A stretch of DNA of 64,000 nt from Tuberibacillus calidus DSM 17572 (GTDB lineage Bacteria; Bacillota; Bacilli; Bacillales; Sporolactobacillaceae): assembly GCF_000430685.1 (NCBI RefSeq), contig NZ_AUMM01000016.1, positions 1 to 64,000 on the forward strand, in the 5' to 3' direction. This document shows positions 16,758 through 25,535 of this stretch, one piece after another (positions within the stretch are counted from its first letter, which is position 1; each line of letters opens with the position of its first letter). The notes under the pieces are model-generated. The model searched no databases. It was given only the letters and a program-made list of their open reading frames with translations, and had not been told where the DNA came from. The position numbers were made by a program, and so were the translations under genes.

Positions 16758-17579
16758 ATGGAACAAACCAGATATAAGCTGATAATATCGGGCATTAAAC
16801 TGATATCAGATTTTCGTCCGTTGGATACCATTCATAGTCGTTACGTCCGTGATGTTCTGTGTTCGAACGGCGATCGAAATACAGTCATGATAATGGGAAC
16901 GATTTGCAGTGAAGATCAGAACAAAAATTTCTTGATTGCAGAAGACCTGTCCGTCTTTTTTCTCAGGCTGTTTTCCCTGTTCGGGGTGAATTGCCGTGTC
17001 GAACATTTTGAATTGGACAAGGGCGGCGATGTTTTAAGGGGCTATCCGCCAGTTCCCTTGGTTGATGGTAAGATGCTCAATGATCAAATTGGCAACGTCA
17101 TGTCTGCTTTTTTTGAACCTCAATCATCCGCTGAGTTTCAAGTTATCCAAGCGTCAACGGGGGTTGATGTTCCACACCATTTTCGCTCTTTGGCGACGTT
17201 GTTCTTTGAAGAACTGTGTCCCCATTGGGACGATCATGTTTTGGGAGAATATGTGGAGGCGTTGCTGGAGCGGTATGAAAATCAGTACGAAAAAAGACTG
17301 CTGGAACTTATCCATACGTTATGCGATACAGATATCACCGACCCCCGTACCAATCTGAATCAATTATCCAGGTTGCGGTCGGCTATGCAAAACGCTAGCG
17401 GATCCAAAAAACTGGACAGTTTCAATGGATGCCGACAAAGCATAATCAGGGGGTGTCCAGGGTTCGAGAACGCAACAATTTCTGAACCAGCGGGATTAGC
17501 AATTCATGTGCGGATGAGACGAGCTTCCTGGTTAATCTATCATAGTTGCCTTGTCTCATTTGGGAATAAATCGCTTTGA
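16758..17579 (+). CDS. Hypothetical protein
   Basis: A 273-residue protein with no recognised family, signal peptide or motif. The region to about residue 215 is a normal mixed alpha/beta sequence. The last 50 residues are unusually rich in Arg, Ser and Cys and read like out-of-frame sequence, so the true C-terminus may have been lost to a rearrangement near 17,430. The ribosome binding site is weak (GGAAAGGG about 15 bases away). Confidence 0.45.
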   Translation: MEQTRYKLIISGIKLISDFRPLDTIHSRYVRDVLCSNGDRNTVMIMGTICSEDQNKNFLIAEDLSVFFLRLFSLFGVNCRVEHFELDKGGDVLRGYPPVPLVDGKMLNDQIGNVMSAFFEPQSSAEFQVIQASTGVDVPHHFRSLATLFFEELCPHWDDHVLGEYVEALLERYENQYEKRLLELIHTLCDTDITDPRTNLNQLSRLRSAMQNASGSKKLDSFNGCRQSIIRGCPGFENATISEPAGLAIHVRMRRASWLIYHSCLVSFGNKSL

Positions 17580-17650
17580 TGCACGCCAATATGGATTGAG
17601 CAACATTTTCGTCAATTAACATTGGTTATAATAATGGGTGAGGTAAGTTT

Positions 17651-17740
17651 TGTCGCTGACCGACATGCGGCTGATAAATGGTCGGTTTGTTAGTCTGTCG
17701 CTAACCGATACGCGACTCATCAAATAGTCGGCTTGTAAGT
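17651..17740. repeat. Two tandem TGTCGC repeats of about 45 bp
   Basis: Units start at 17651 and 17696, each with TGTCGCT, ACCGA, GCG[AG]CT, ATAAAT or ATCAAAT, then GTCGG and CTTG/TTTG, about 80% alike. Each has an internal dyad ACCGAC/GTCGGT. The same words occur in inverse orientation at 580-640. Direct repeats of this size are typical of Tn7 TnsB sites at transposon ends, but the orientation does not settle which side is inside. Confidence 0.55.
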
Positions 17741-17807
17741 TTGATATTCCATAAAGGTTTTATCACAGTAATGCGTTTGAGGAATATAGCCAACAGAGGT
17801 ATTCAGT

Positions 17808-17951
17808 ATGGATCGAGAAGAAATCTTCAAAAGCTACAAAGGGAAGAAAGGGAATACGTCCCAAAAAATTCTAAGACCTGCCGAAGAACCTGAATGGTTC
17901 AAGTTGCTTAGAAAAGCAAAACGAATTATTGCGTTGAGAAGGCTGGGTTAA
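17808..17951 (+). CDS. Small basic protein
   Basis: A 47-residue, Lys/Arg-rich frame with AGAGGT eight bases before the ATG, followed by a strong terminator 15 bases after the stop. It contains no membrane segment and no known motif. The clean signals on both sides make it likely to be expressed. Confidence 0.45.
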   Translation: MDREEIFKSYKGKKGNTSQKILRPAEEPEWFKLLRKAKRIIALRRLG

Positions 17952-17965
17952 ATAGTATATGATCT

Positions 17966-17999
17966 GCCCCACAACTTGTATTGTGGGGCATTTTTTATT
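17966..17999 (+). terminator. Rho-independent terminator
   Basis: GCCCCACAA pairs perfectly with TTGTGGGGC across a six-base loop and is followed by ATTTTTT. It closes the small basic protein gene. Confidence 0.9.
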
Positions 18000-18014
18000 T
18001 TATTTATCACACAT

Positions 18015-18038
18015 TTCCGAAAAGATACCTTTTCGGAA
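18015..18038. promoter_or_regulatory. Perfect 10-bp dyad
   Basis: TTCCGAAAAG and CTTTTCGGAA flank a four-base centre. There is no T-tract. It lies 100 bases upstream of the promoter for the next operon and could be an operator, perhaps for the XRE-ImmA/IrrE protein, or a second terminator stem. Confidence 0.4.
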
Positions 18039-18137
18039 GAGTTGGAGCGGTCGTAAGCAAATTAACTTGGGTGTTAGACAAACTTTTTAAATGAAGCTCA
18101 AAAACTTTATATTTCAAAGATTATTTTCCATATTACT

Positions 18138-18166
18138 TGACAAAAATAACAATTGGGTAAATAATG
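18138..18166 (+). promoter_or_regulatory. Sigma-A type promoter of XRE-ImmA/IrrE operon
   Basis: TTGACA (18138-18143), 17-base spacer, AATAAT (18161-18166), 31 bases before the start at 18198. Confidence 0.55.
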
Positions 18167-18197
18167 AAATTGTCTACATAGATATGGGGGTGTTCGA

Positions 18198-18881
18198 ATG
18201 AGAGAGATTCTTGAAAAGTGTATGCTTTTGGATGAGCAAAGGAGTCTGATAGTAAAGGGAATCCAGGAGGGGAAGAAAGAATATCAAACAATAAAAGCTT
18301 TGCTTCCTACATTCACAACAAATACTTATGCTCCTCGTTTACAGTACGATTGTGTCAATACTCATGTTGAAAAAATGATCTTAAGCAATCCACATACACA
18401 GATGAAGGTTATTAAGAAACAGGCTGGTCTACATCCATACATTGTTATCCATGATACTGTGAGAAACATATTTATCTTGGTTTCAAAATTACCAAAAAAC
18501 AAATATATTTACAATCCGTGCAGATACCGTGGTGATTTTGCTTCTTCGAATTTCGACCGCCTCTTGGAGCTTGGGGCTCCTGCAAACGAATTGTTGGAGG
18601 ATTCAGTTTACCAACCGTCATTGTCTCTCGGGCCAGATTATCATCCTTTTGGAATCATAGTAAGTTATGATCGGGATAGTGACATGATTTTCGAGGGTGC
18701 TTTAAGACCTGATCAAGAAGATTGGATATATAAAGAAGATATTTCAAATTACATTACACTCAATTCTCAAGACATTATTCCTTTAAACAGCTACAAAGTT
18801 GATGATATTGAACCACGCCTTAAAGTACCACAAGAAGATAGCGATATTGTTATTAAATTGAAAAATAAAACTTCATCATAG
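18198..18881 (+). CDS. Hypothetical protein paired with XRE-ImmA/IrrE
   Basis: A 227-residue protein. The central part (VIHDTVRNIFILVSKLPKNKY then YRGDFASSNF) has the alternating strands of a small alpha/beta fold, and similar proteins are often found next to ImmA/IrrE genes, perhaps DUF5986, though I am not sure of the family. It has no membrane segment. The gap to the next gene is 30 bases, so the two form an operon; a target or partner of the protease is a natural guess. Confidence 0.55.
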   Translation: MREILEKCMLLDEQRSLIVKGIQEGKKEYQTIKALLPTFTTNTYAPRLQYDCVNTHVEKMILSNPHTQMKVIKKQAGLHPYIVIHDTVRNIFILVSKLPKNKYIYNPCRYRGDFASSNFDRLLELGAPANELLEDSVYQPSLSLGPDYHPFGIIVSYDRDSDMIFEGALRPDQEDWIYKEDISNYITLNSQDIIPLNSYKVDDIEPRLKVPQEDSDIVIKLKNKTSS

Positions 18882-18911
18882 AACAACACCTTAGATTAGG
18901 AGTAATTTCAT

Positions 18912-20057
18912 ATGAGTGTAAAACATGAACCAAAGTTCAATCCAAAGAGGCTAAGGGAGGCACGCTTGGTACGCGGCTTGACTATTAGTGAGCTTGCAGA
19001 AAAAATTAATGTTTCTAAGCAAGCAATATCTCAATTTGAACTTGGAGAGCATACACCTAAACCAGAAACAATGATGGCGATAATCAATACGCTTAAATTC
19101 CCAAAGAGCTTCTTTTATCGAGACTTTAAAGAACAATTTGTTGGAAACACGTTTTTCCGTGCAAATGCAACTGCATCAAAGAAAAGTAAGGAGATTCAGT
19201 TTCACAAAACTTTATTAGCTGGGTATATCTACGAATATTTATCAGAATATATTGAGTTTCCAGAGCTAAATTTGCCAGATACTTCCCAGTATTTTAATTC
19301 AGAATGGGATAATGATTCAATTGAACAGTTAGCTTATCAAGTTCGTAAACACTGGGAACTTGGGGATAGACCTATTGCAAATATTGTTCACTTATTAGAG
19401 AAAAATGGGATCATGGTCTTTTCTGTTGATACTGATAATGAGAAGGTCGATGCTTTTTGCCAACAACGACAAGGCAGGCCTTTCATTTTTCTTGGTAACG
19501 ATAAATCAGCATTTAGAAGACAGTTTGATGGTGCTCATGAATTAGGCCACATTTTGATGCACAAGGATATAGATAACCAAGATGTTCTTAGTCGGACTGA
19601 GTTTAAAAATATGGAGAACCAGGCAAATCGGTTTGCTTCGGCATTTTTGATGCCAGCAGAGGCATTTGCCAAGACAGTGACTTCTACATCATTGCTTCAT
19701 TTTGTAGAATTAAAAAAATATTGGAATGTATCCATCGCCGCTATGTTACGCAGGTGCTTAGACTTGAAACTGATTGATGAAAGCAAATACACATCTTTGG
19801 TAAAGCAAATGTCAATGAAGAAAATGAGAACCAAAGAACCTCTCGATGATGTCGTTCCTTTACAGGAACCTGTTGTTTTAAAGAAAAGTATTTTGTTGTT
19901 GTTGGAGAAAAAGATTAAAAATGAACTGCAATTAGTTCAAGAAATATCTGTACCACAAGAATACATCGAAATGTTGTGCAATCTTGAAAAAGGAACTCTT
20001 AATTATAAAGAGCCCGAGCCAACAATAAGATTGGTTAAAAAAACGGACGAAACCTAA
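18912..20057 (+). CDS. XRE HTH plus ImmA/IrrE metallopeptidase
   Basis: A 381-residue fusion. Residues about 10-65 are a Cro/C1-type HTH (LREARLVRGLTISELAEKI, VSKQAISQFELG). Residues about 170-290 are an ImmA/IrrE (COG2856) peptidase with the zinc motif HELGH and the downstream E in ENQANRFASAFLMP. Such proteins bind DNA and are released by proteolysis, as with ImmR/ImmA of ICEBs1, and commonly control mobile or defence genes. The last 90 residues are unassigned. It lies between an unknown gene and the SIR2 cluster. Confidence 0.88.
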   Translation: MSVKHEPKFNPKRLREARLVRGLTISELAEKINVSKQAISQFELGEHTPKPETMMAIINTLKFPKSFFYRDFKEQFVGNTFFRANATASKKSKEIQFHKTLLAGYIYEYLSEYIEFPELNLPDTSQYFNSEWDNDSIEQLAYQVRKHWELGDRPIANIVHLLEKNGIMVFSVDTDNEKVDAFCQQRQGRPFIFLGNDKSAFRRQFDGAHELGHILMHKDIDNQDVLSRTEFKNMENQANRFASAFLMPAEAFAKTVTSTSLLHFVELKKYWNVSIAAMLRRCLDLKLIDESKYTSLVKQMSMKKMRTKEPLDDVVPLQEPVVLKKSILLLLEKKIKNELQLVQEISVPQEYIEMLCNLEKGTLNYKEPEPTIRLVKKTDET

Positions 20058-20063
20058 TACAAG

Positions 20064-20095
20064 AAAGCTCCAGTTCAATTCTGAACGGGAGCTTT
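20064..20095 (+). terminator. Hairpin after XRE-ImmA/IrrE gene
   Basis: AAAGCTCC-A-GTTCA pairs with TGAAC-G-GGAGCTTT. The stem is strong but A-rich sequence follows, so termination efficiency is uncertain. Confidence 0.45.
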
Positions 20096-20150
20096 AAAAA
20101 TAAATGAAAAAGAAGGCGTTCAACATTTTGATATTGAATGAAGGTGAATT

Positions 20151-20984
20151 ATGCTCACAATAGAAGAATATATCGCTCGGCGTAAAAAAGAAGATCAATT
20201 GAACGAGTTCAGTTTAAAAGATCGAATGGAAAACATGAAAATATGCGTCAATTATGTATTTGAATATTTTAATCAGTACCTCGACGTTTCAAAATTAAAT
20301 GAGCGAACGGTATTAAATAATGAGCGGCTCGAAAAGTTTAGAAAAACCATCAGTCAACATGATTCGGACATTCAGGAATGGTTGCTCAATAATTATGATG
20401 AATACGGTAAAAAAGTGAATCACTCGATCATTAATTACTTAAAAAAGGACGACCTCTTCTATCTTTATTATTTGGATAGCGAATTTAGGAGCATTTCATA
20501 TGATTGCTACGCTCATTTGATTAATAAGAATCCTTTTTTGAAGGATCAAACAGAAATGCTATTTTTGTTTATTAAGGATTATCATCAAATTCAAGTTCAA
20601 CAAACAAAATCGGCCTACCAGTTATCTTTTTCAGAAGAAATCGATCAATGGGTTGAAGCGACATGGCAGAAATATAAGGTTGATATAATTGGTTTTTGTA
20701 AGGATTGGACTCATCGTTTTTCAGACAATGAAGATCAATGGCCAGTCAGTCATCGAAAGAAAAGCAACAGTAAATGGCGAAAGTATGATTATGATTACAA
20801 GCAGAAAAATAATTTATTTAATCTGAATTCACTTTACAAAAGGATTTCGAACAGACCCTTCATAAAAGGTAATAAGCAATATCTTGAATTAATAATGATG
20901 TACTTCTGGCTTCATGAAATCGTAGGGGATGAGGACAATTATTGGCAAGAGTATTTAAATAAATCTCTAGTTATTGCCAATTAA
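20151..20984 (+). CDS. Hypothetical protein of the SIR2 cluster
   Basis: A 277-residue, almost wholly helical, aromatic- and Lys-rich soluble protein that I do not recognise. It has no catalytic motif. It lies 37 bases before the SIR2 gene in the same direction and shares its low G+C content, so it was probably acquired with it. A sensor or scaffold role in a defence operon is possible, but only by position. Confidence 0.5.
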   Translation: MLTIEEYIARRKKEDQLNEFSLKDRMENMKICVNYVFEYFNQYLDVSKLNERTVLNNERLEKFRKTISQHDSDIQEWLLNNYDEYGKKVNHSIINYLKKDDLFYLYYLDSEFRSISYDCYAHLINKNPFLKDQTEMLFLFIKDYHQIQVQQTKSAYQLSFSEEIDQWVEATWQKYKVDIIGFCKDWTHRFSDNEDQWPVSHRKKSNSKWRKYDYDYKQKNNLFNLNSLYKRISNRPFIKGNKQYLELIMMYFWLHEIVGDEDNYWQEYLNKSLVIAN

Positions 20985-21021
20985 CAGGTAAACATTTATT
21001 GATTATGAGAAAAGGATTGAG

Positions 21022-22380
21022 ATGGGTACAATGAATTATCAAGATTATATTCTCGAAGTTAGTGAAGATATAAAGGATTGCTTAAAAGAGATGGGGACGC
21101 AACCCATTTTATTCATCGGGTCAGGTTTGTCACAAAGATATTTTAATGGTCCAAGTTGGATTGGATTATTAGAAGCTCTACAGAAACATTGCCCATTAAT
21201 TCCTAATGAGGTAGGGTTTTATCTTCAAGATCAGTACAAGTTAGAAGAGATAGGAACTGAATTTACTAAATATTATCGTGACTGGGCTTGGGCAAATAAA
21301 GATTTATTCCCTGAAGAACTATTTCAATCTCATGTACCAAAATCATCTTACATAAAATATAAAATTAAACGTATTTTTGAAGAAATTACTCCTAATGATG
21401 TAAATGAAATTCAAAATGAAGAATATAAGAGAGAGATCGAGCTATTGAGGAATATTCAACCTCATGCAATTATAACAACCAACTATGATACTTTTTTAGA
21501 AAAAGTTTTTGTTGATTATCAACCGATTATTGGCCAGCAGATATTAAAACCAGATACCATGTCAATTGGGGAAATATATAAAATTCATGGTTGTATCACT
21601 AATTACATTGATTTGGTTTTTAATAAAGAGGACTACGATATTTTTATGACAAAAAAGAAATATTTAAGTGCTAAATTACTTACTTTTTTTGCTGAGCACC
21701 CATTATTATTTGTCGGTTATGGTGGGAATGATAAAAACATTCTTAATATACTTTCCGATATTGATGAAATTCTTTCGAATGAAGGAGAATTGATCCCAAA
21801 TATCTACTTCTTGGCTTATAACAAGAATCTGTCTGGGAATTCCAGACCTCAAAAAGAAAAAATATTTGTTGTGAATGGGAAAGAAATACGAGTGAAATAT
21901 ATAGAAGCTAAAAATTATGATTGGGTATTTGAAGCTTTTTCAGCAAATAAAGCAGTTGATAATGTTCACCCTAAATTACTCAGGGCTTTACTGGCACGAA
22001 CTTACAAATTAGTTAGAAGTGATATTCCAAGACGAAGTGTAGATGTTGATTTCGAAGTGATTGAAAAGGTAATAAGTGAAGATAAAGAACTTCCCAGATT
22101 GTATGGAGTGGCTTTGTTAGATGATCCAAGCCATATCAATATTCAATATCCTTATACTTTAACGCAAGTTGGCGAGTTACTTGGCTACCCCAGTTGGCAT
22201 GGTGCAGATAAGTTGATTAATCAGATTAAATTGGAAAAAGGTATAAACATAAAGGCATCCGACAATAAATATCATGTTACAATCAAAATTGGAAAGTCGG
22301 AAATGAACAAATATTCTCAAGAAGCCGTCAGACTGTTATTAAAAGTGAAAAACAGCAATGAATATAACGTTGAAATTTAA
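21022..22380 (+). CDS. SIR2-family protein (putative NAD-consuming defence effector)
   Basis: A 452-residue protein. The N-terminal 270 residues carry the SIR2 Rossmann signatures of defence proteins: FIGSGLS near residue 33, ITTNYDTFLEKVF near 155, KIHGC near 190 and LFVGYGGNDKNI near 230. There are no zinc cysteines. The C-terminal 170 residues are unassigned and end in a possible winged-helix segment (LTQVGELLGYPSWHGADKLINQI). SIR2 domains in Thoeris, DSR and SIR2-HerA deplete NAD+ on phage infection; the same chemistry is inferred here. AAAGGA precedes the ATG. Confidence 0.82.
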   Translation: MGTMNYQDYILEVSEDIKDCLKEMGTQPILFIGSGLSQRYFNGPSWIGLLEALQKHCPLIPNEVGFYLQDQYKLEEIGTEFTKYYRDWAWANKDLFPEELFQSHVPKSSYIKYKIKRIFEEITPNDVNEIQNEEYKREIELLRNIQPHAIITTNYDTFLEKVFVDYQPIIGQQILKPDTMSIGEIYKIHGCITNYIDLVFNKEDYDIFMTKKKYLSAKLLTFFAEHPLLFVGYGGNDKNILNILSDIDEILSNEGELIPNIYFLAYNKNLSGNSRPQKEKIFVVNGKEIRVKYIEAKNYDWVFEAFSANKAVDNVHPKLLRALLARTYKLVRSDIPRRSVDVDFEVIEKVISEDKELPRLYGVALLDDPSHINIQYPYTLTQVGELLGYPSWHGADKLINQIKLEKGINIKASDNKYHVTIKIGKSEMNKYSQEAVRLLLKVKNSNEYNVEI

Positions 22381-22448
22381 AATATTGCAGTCAAATAATT
22401 CCCGTTGTGAATAATTTATATTTATTTCTCATATTTGGGAGGATCAAT

Positions 22449-22934
22449 GTGGGGTATTTCGATTTTGCTCAAATATGTTTAAACGGCCATGTTGTAAATG
22501 ATTCTGCAGGAACTTATCCCCAATATAACGAAAATTTTTGCACAGAATGTGGAGCAGAAACAATAACAAAATGCCCATCTTGTAATACTCATATTCGAGG
22601 TGATTACCATTCTGACGCAGTAGTCATAATAGGTGGTAGTAGGTATAAACTTCCAAAATTTTGTCATAATTGTGGTCAGCCTTATCCTTGGACAAAGATG
22701 AAAATTGAAGCCGCACAAGAGCTAGCATCTGAAATTAATGAATTAACTGATGATGAAAGGGAACTTCTCGCAAAAAGTATTGACGAAATCATAAAGGATA
22801 CACCGAAGACAACTGTAGCCGCGACAAGATTCAAGAAGTTACTTGCCAAAGTAGGAGCTCCCATTGCGGAATCTTTCCGAGAAGTATTAGTTGACATTAT
22901 AAGTGAAACTGCGAAGAAATCCATTTGGGGATAG
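22449..22934 (+). CDS. DUF2321 zinc-ribbon protein
   Basis: A 161-residue protein starting at the GTG at 22449, with GGGAGG six bases upstream; a longer frame back to 22407 has no site. It begins MGYFDFAQICLNGHVVND, as DUF2321 proteins do, with two to three Cys pairs (CTECG, CPSCN, CHNCGQ) forming zinc ribbons. The helical tail (ELTDDERELLAKSIDEIIKDTP) is also family-like. Its function is unknown. Here it lies between two SIR2-like genes, which suggests a sensor or adaptor. Confidence 0.8.
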   Translation: MGYFDFAQICLNGHVVNDSAGTYPQYNENFCTECGAETITKCPSCNTHIRGDYHSDAVVIIGGSRYKLPKFCHNCGQPYPWTKMKIEAAQELASEINELTDDERELLAKSIDEIIKDTPKTTVAATRFKKLLAKVGAPIAESFREVLVDIISETAKKSIWG

Positions 22935-22979
22935 CTGGTATTTTTTGTTCTACAAAATTTTACATATCGGAGGACAATA

Positions 22980-24005
22980 ATGAAGTCTGACGAGTATGAA
23001 GCTATAATGAAAAATCGCCCCCATGTTGTTTTGTTGGGTGCTGGAGCGAGTGTTGCTGCCATTCCAAACGGAGATAAATATAATAAGCGAACCTCGGTCA
23101 TGGAAGGATTCATTGAAAAATTAAATATGACTGAAACAATTAAAAGGGCTAATTTACAGACAAAAAGCAAAAACTTAGAAGATATTTATTCAGAATTAAA
23201 AAGCCGTCCTGAATGTGAACCAATTGCTATTGAGTTAGAAAAACGTATCTATGACTATTTCTTTAATTTTGTAATACCTGATGAACCTACTGTGTACGAT
23301 TTTTTGATACTTAGTTTAACAAAGAAAGATTTGATAGCTACTTTTAATTGGGATCCATTGTTGTTACAAGCTTACACGAGAGTTCGACAAATAACAGATA
23401 ATTTACCTAAGCTAGCATTCCTACATGGAAACGTTTATGTAGGCTTGTGTCTAGAACATAAACGTGCAGGTCTTATTCAAAATAGATGTCCAGTTTGTAG
23501 AAAAGCATTTAAACCCTCCAAATTATTATATCCTATCAGAGAAAAGGATTACTCGAATGACATATTCATAAGAGATAATTGGAACTTGACTCGATACTAT
23601 TTGGAAAGGGCATATATGTTTACGATCTTTGGATACAGTGCCCCAAAAACAGATGTTTCTGCTATTGCATTGCTTAAAGAAGCTTGGGGAGAAGTAGAGA
23701 ATCGGTCACTTGAAGAAATTGAAATTATTGATATTAAATCAGATGAGGAACTTAGAGATACTTGGAAAGACTTTATTCATACACATCATTATTCTTGCCA
23801 CAAAAGTTTTTTTGATTCTTCTTTAGGGAAATTTCCACGTAGAACATGTGAAGCTACTTTTGATAGATTGATGAACACGAGGCATTTGGATGATTCAAAA
23901 GGTTTTAAGCCTGAAATGGATTTTAAGCAAATTGGAGATTATTTAAATTTCTTACTTGAGGAAGAGAAGGAAGGCAAAAAAGTTCTTAACAATCCGTACT
24001 TATAA
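22980..24005 (+). CDS. SIR2-like protein with cysteine cluster
   Basis: A 341-residue protein with a SIR2-type fold: VVLLGAGASV near residue 18, LIATFNWDPLL near 120, FLHGNVY near 145 and FTIFGYSAPKTD near 215. Between the last two is a C...H...CPVC cluster (residues about 154-175) resembling the structural zinc module of true sirtuins. The C-terminus is unassigned. GGAGG stands before the ATG. A second SIR2-type protein in one operon is unusual; the canonical Asn-Asp pair appears as NWD, and the catalytic state is uncertain. Confidence 0.7.
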   Translation: MKSDEYEAIMKNRPHVVLLGAGASVAAIPNGDKYNKRTSVMEGFIEKLNMTETIKRANLQTKSKNLEDIYSELKSRPECEPIAIELEKRIYDYFFNFVIPDEPTVYDFLILSLTKKDLIATFNWDPLLLQAYTRVRQITDNLPKLAFLHGNVYVGLCLEHKRAGLIQNRCPVCRKAFKPSKLLYPIREKDYSNDIFIRDNWNLTRYYLERAYMFTIFGYSAPKTDVSAIALLKEAWGEVENRSLEEIEIIDIKSDEELRDTWKDFIHTHHYSCHKSFFDSSLGKFPRRTCEATFDRLMNTRHLDDSKGFKPEMDFKQIGDYLNFLLEEEKEGKKVLNNPYL

Positions 24006-24073
24006 ACTATCACTTTTTAACTTACCCCTAATATGTAGACAGCTAATAAATCCCGTCTTGGGGTAATAAAAAC

Positions 24074-24368
24074 TGTCCAGGGACAATAAAAAATGTCCAA
24101 GAAGCCGAGCGTGGTTAGGGGGTTGCCCTGATCCATGCTTGGCTTTTTCTTTTGTTGAAAGTGGTACAGGGGAAAGGGGAAAGGAAAGAACATTGGTATA
24201 TCAAGCAATTTCCCAATATACCCCATCCCGCTATGTTCCGATTGAGCTTCTCCATTTGTTCACTCAAATTATTTCCCTGGACATTTCCCAACGTTCCATT
24301 TCCCTTGACCCTTCCCCCTGATTCCCTAATTTCTTCCAAATGGACGGACACTTTTTATTTTCCTGGCA
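24074..24368. mobile_element. Mini IS21-like element (non-coding, 295 bp)
   Basis: The left end reads TGTCCAGGGACAATAAAAA and then TGTCC; the right end, reversed, reads TGCCAGGAAAATAAAAAGTG and then TCC, so the termini are imperfect inverted repeats in IS21 style. The interior contains an imperfect inverted repeat of about 25 bp (AAGGGGAAAGGAAAGAAC near 24,175 against GTTCCATTTCCCTTGACCC near 24,290) and a hairpin, but no transposase. No target duplication could be recognised. Confidence 0.5.
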
Positions 24369-24612
24369 TTTTGTACCAACTGGTTCCTCAAATGCCGAAA
24401 ACCCTTGTGGCTGTAGGCGAGAGAGGCTTTGGTGGGGCTAAAGTGGGATGGACATGAATTATTTTCTCTTGACATAGTAGGAAATTCAAAATGGGTTGAT
24501 CGGACTCCTGCGGTTGGTTTGCGAAAGGGGGAAGGGGAAAGGACGCCAATTTTCTGTTCTGGTTTGTGATAAAATGATATGCAGAAAGCGAAGTAAAGGA
24601 GTTGAGCATTTC

Positions 24613-25449
24613 GTGACCGTACAAAAGGTAATTGATCAAATAAGCCATGAACTCAATGGAATACCTGGCATTGTGGGTGTCGTTTTGGGAGGTTCAAGAG
24701 CAAGGGGCACAAATCACGCGACTTCCGATATCGATATTGGCATTTATTACGATGAATTAGCAGGTTTTGATATCAAAGCAGTGAGCGAAATCGCGACAAG
24801 ACTCGATGATCAACACAGAGAACATTTGATCACTTCTCTAGGGCAATGGGGACCCTGGGTCAATGGTGGCGGCTGGCTGGTGGTTCAAGGGTATCATGTT
24901 GACTTTTTGTTCCGTGACATCAATCGGGTAGCCAAAGTGATCGATGAATGCTTGCAAGGAAATGTTTCGGCCCATTACCAGACGGGTCACCCGCACGCTT
25001 ATCTCAATGTCATGTACATGGGGGAAATCGCCATCTGTCAAATCCTGTCCGACCCAACGGAACAAATTGCCAAATTAAAAGCGAAGACGGTGCCTTACCC
25101 CGAGGCGGTCAAAGATGCGATCATGGGCTTTTTCTTGTTTGAAGCCTCTTTTTCTTTGATGTTCGCCGAGAATAACGTGGATAAGGACGACATTTCCTAC
25201 GTCGCGGGTCATGTCTTCCGCTCGATTTCCTGTTTGAATCAGGTGATCTTTGCAATCAATGAAGAATACTGCATCAATGAGAAAAAAGCGGTTCGGATGA
25301 TTGAAGGGTTTCGTGCCAAACCCCGTAATTACAAGCAAAGGATAGACAACATCATAACGTTGCTTTCCTCGGATCAGAAAAGCACAAAGAAAGCCGTGGA
25401 ATTCCTTCGGGAACTGATTTCTGAAACCGAAGAATTAATAAAGAATTAG
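24613..25449 (+). CDS. Nucleotidyltransferase-fold protein (DUF4037-type)
   Basis: A 278-residue protein. The nucleotidyltransferase motif is clear: LGGSRARGTN followed by SDIDIGIY, giving the Gly-Ser and two Asp residues. The rest is helical, as in aminoglycoside-type or DUF4037 enzymes. It may transfer AMP to a protein or small molecule. The GTG start has AAAGGAG about 11 bases away. An upstream extension to 24496 in the same frame lacks a site. The substrate is unknown. Confidence 0.8.
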   Translation: MTVQKVIDQISHELNGIPGIVGVVLGGSRARGTNHATSDIDIGIYYDELAGFDIKAVSEIATRLDDQHREHLITSLGQWGPWVNGGGWLVVQGYHVDFLFRDINRVAKVIDECLQGNVSAHYQTGHPHAYLNVMYMGEIAICQILSDPTEQIAKLKAKTVPYPEAVKDAIMGFFLFEASFSLMFAENNVDKDDISYVAGHVFRSISCLNQVIFAINEEYCINEKKAVRMIEGFRAKPRNYKQRIDNIITLLSSDQKSTKKAVEFLRELISETEELIKN

Positions 25450-25535
25450 TGAATGTCGTTCATCCACGATTATCCCCAAAGGAAATCGGGGGCGGATATC
25501 CGAAATAAGGAGTTCTTTTATGAGGAGAGGGTCGA

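Noticed and set aside
24115-24457. Open frames inside and behind the IS21-like miniature element
   Set aside because: They run through inverted repeats, overlap one another on both strands and have no ribosome binding site.
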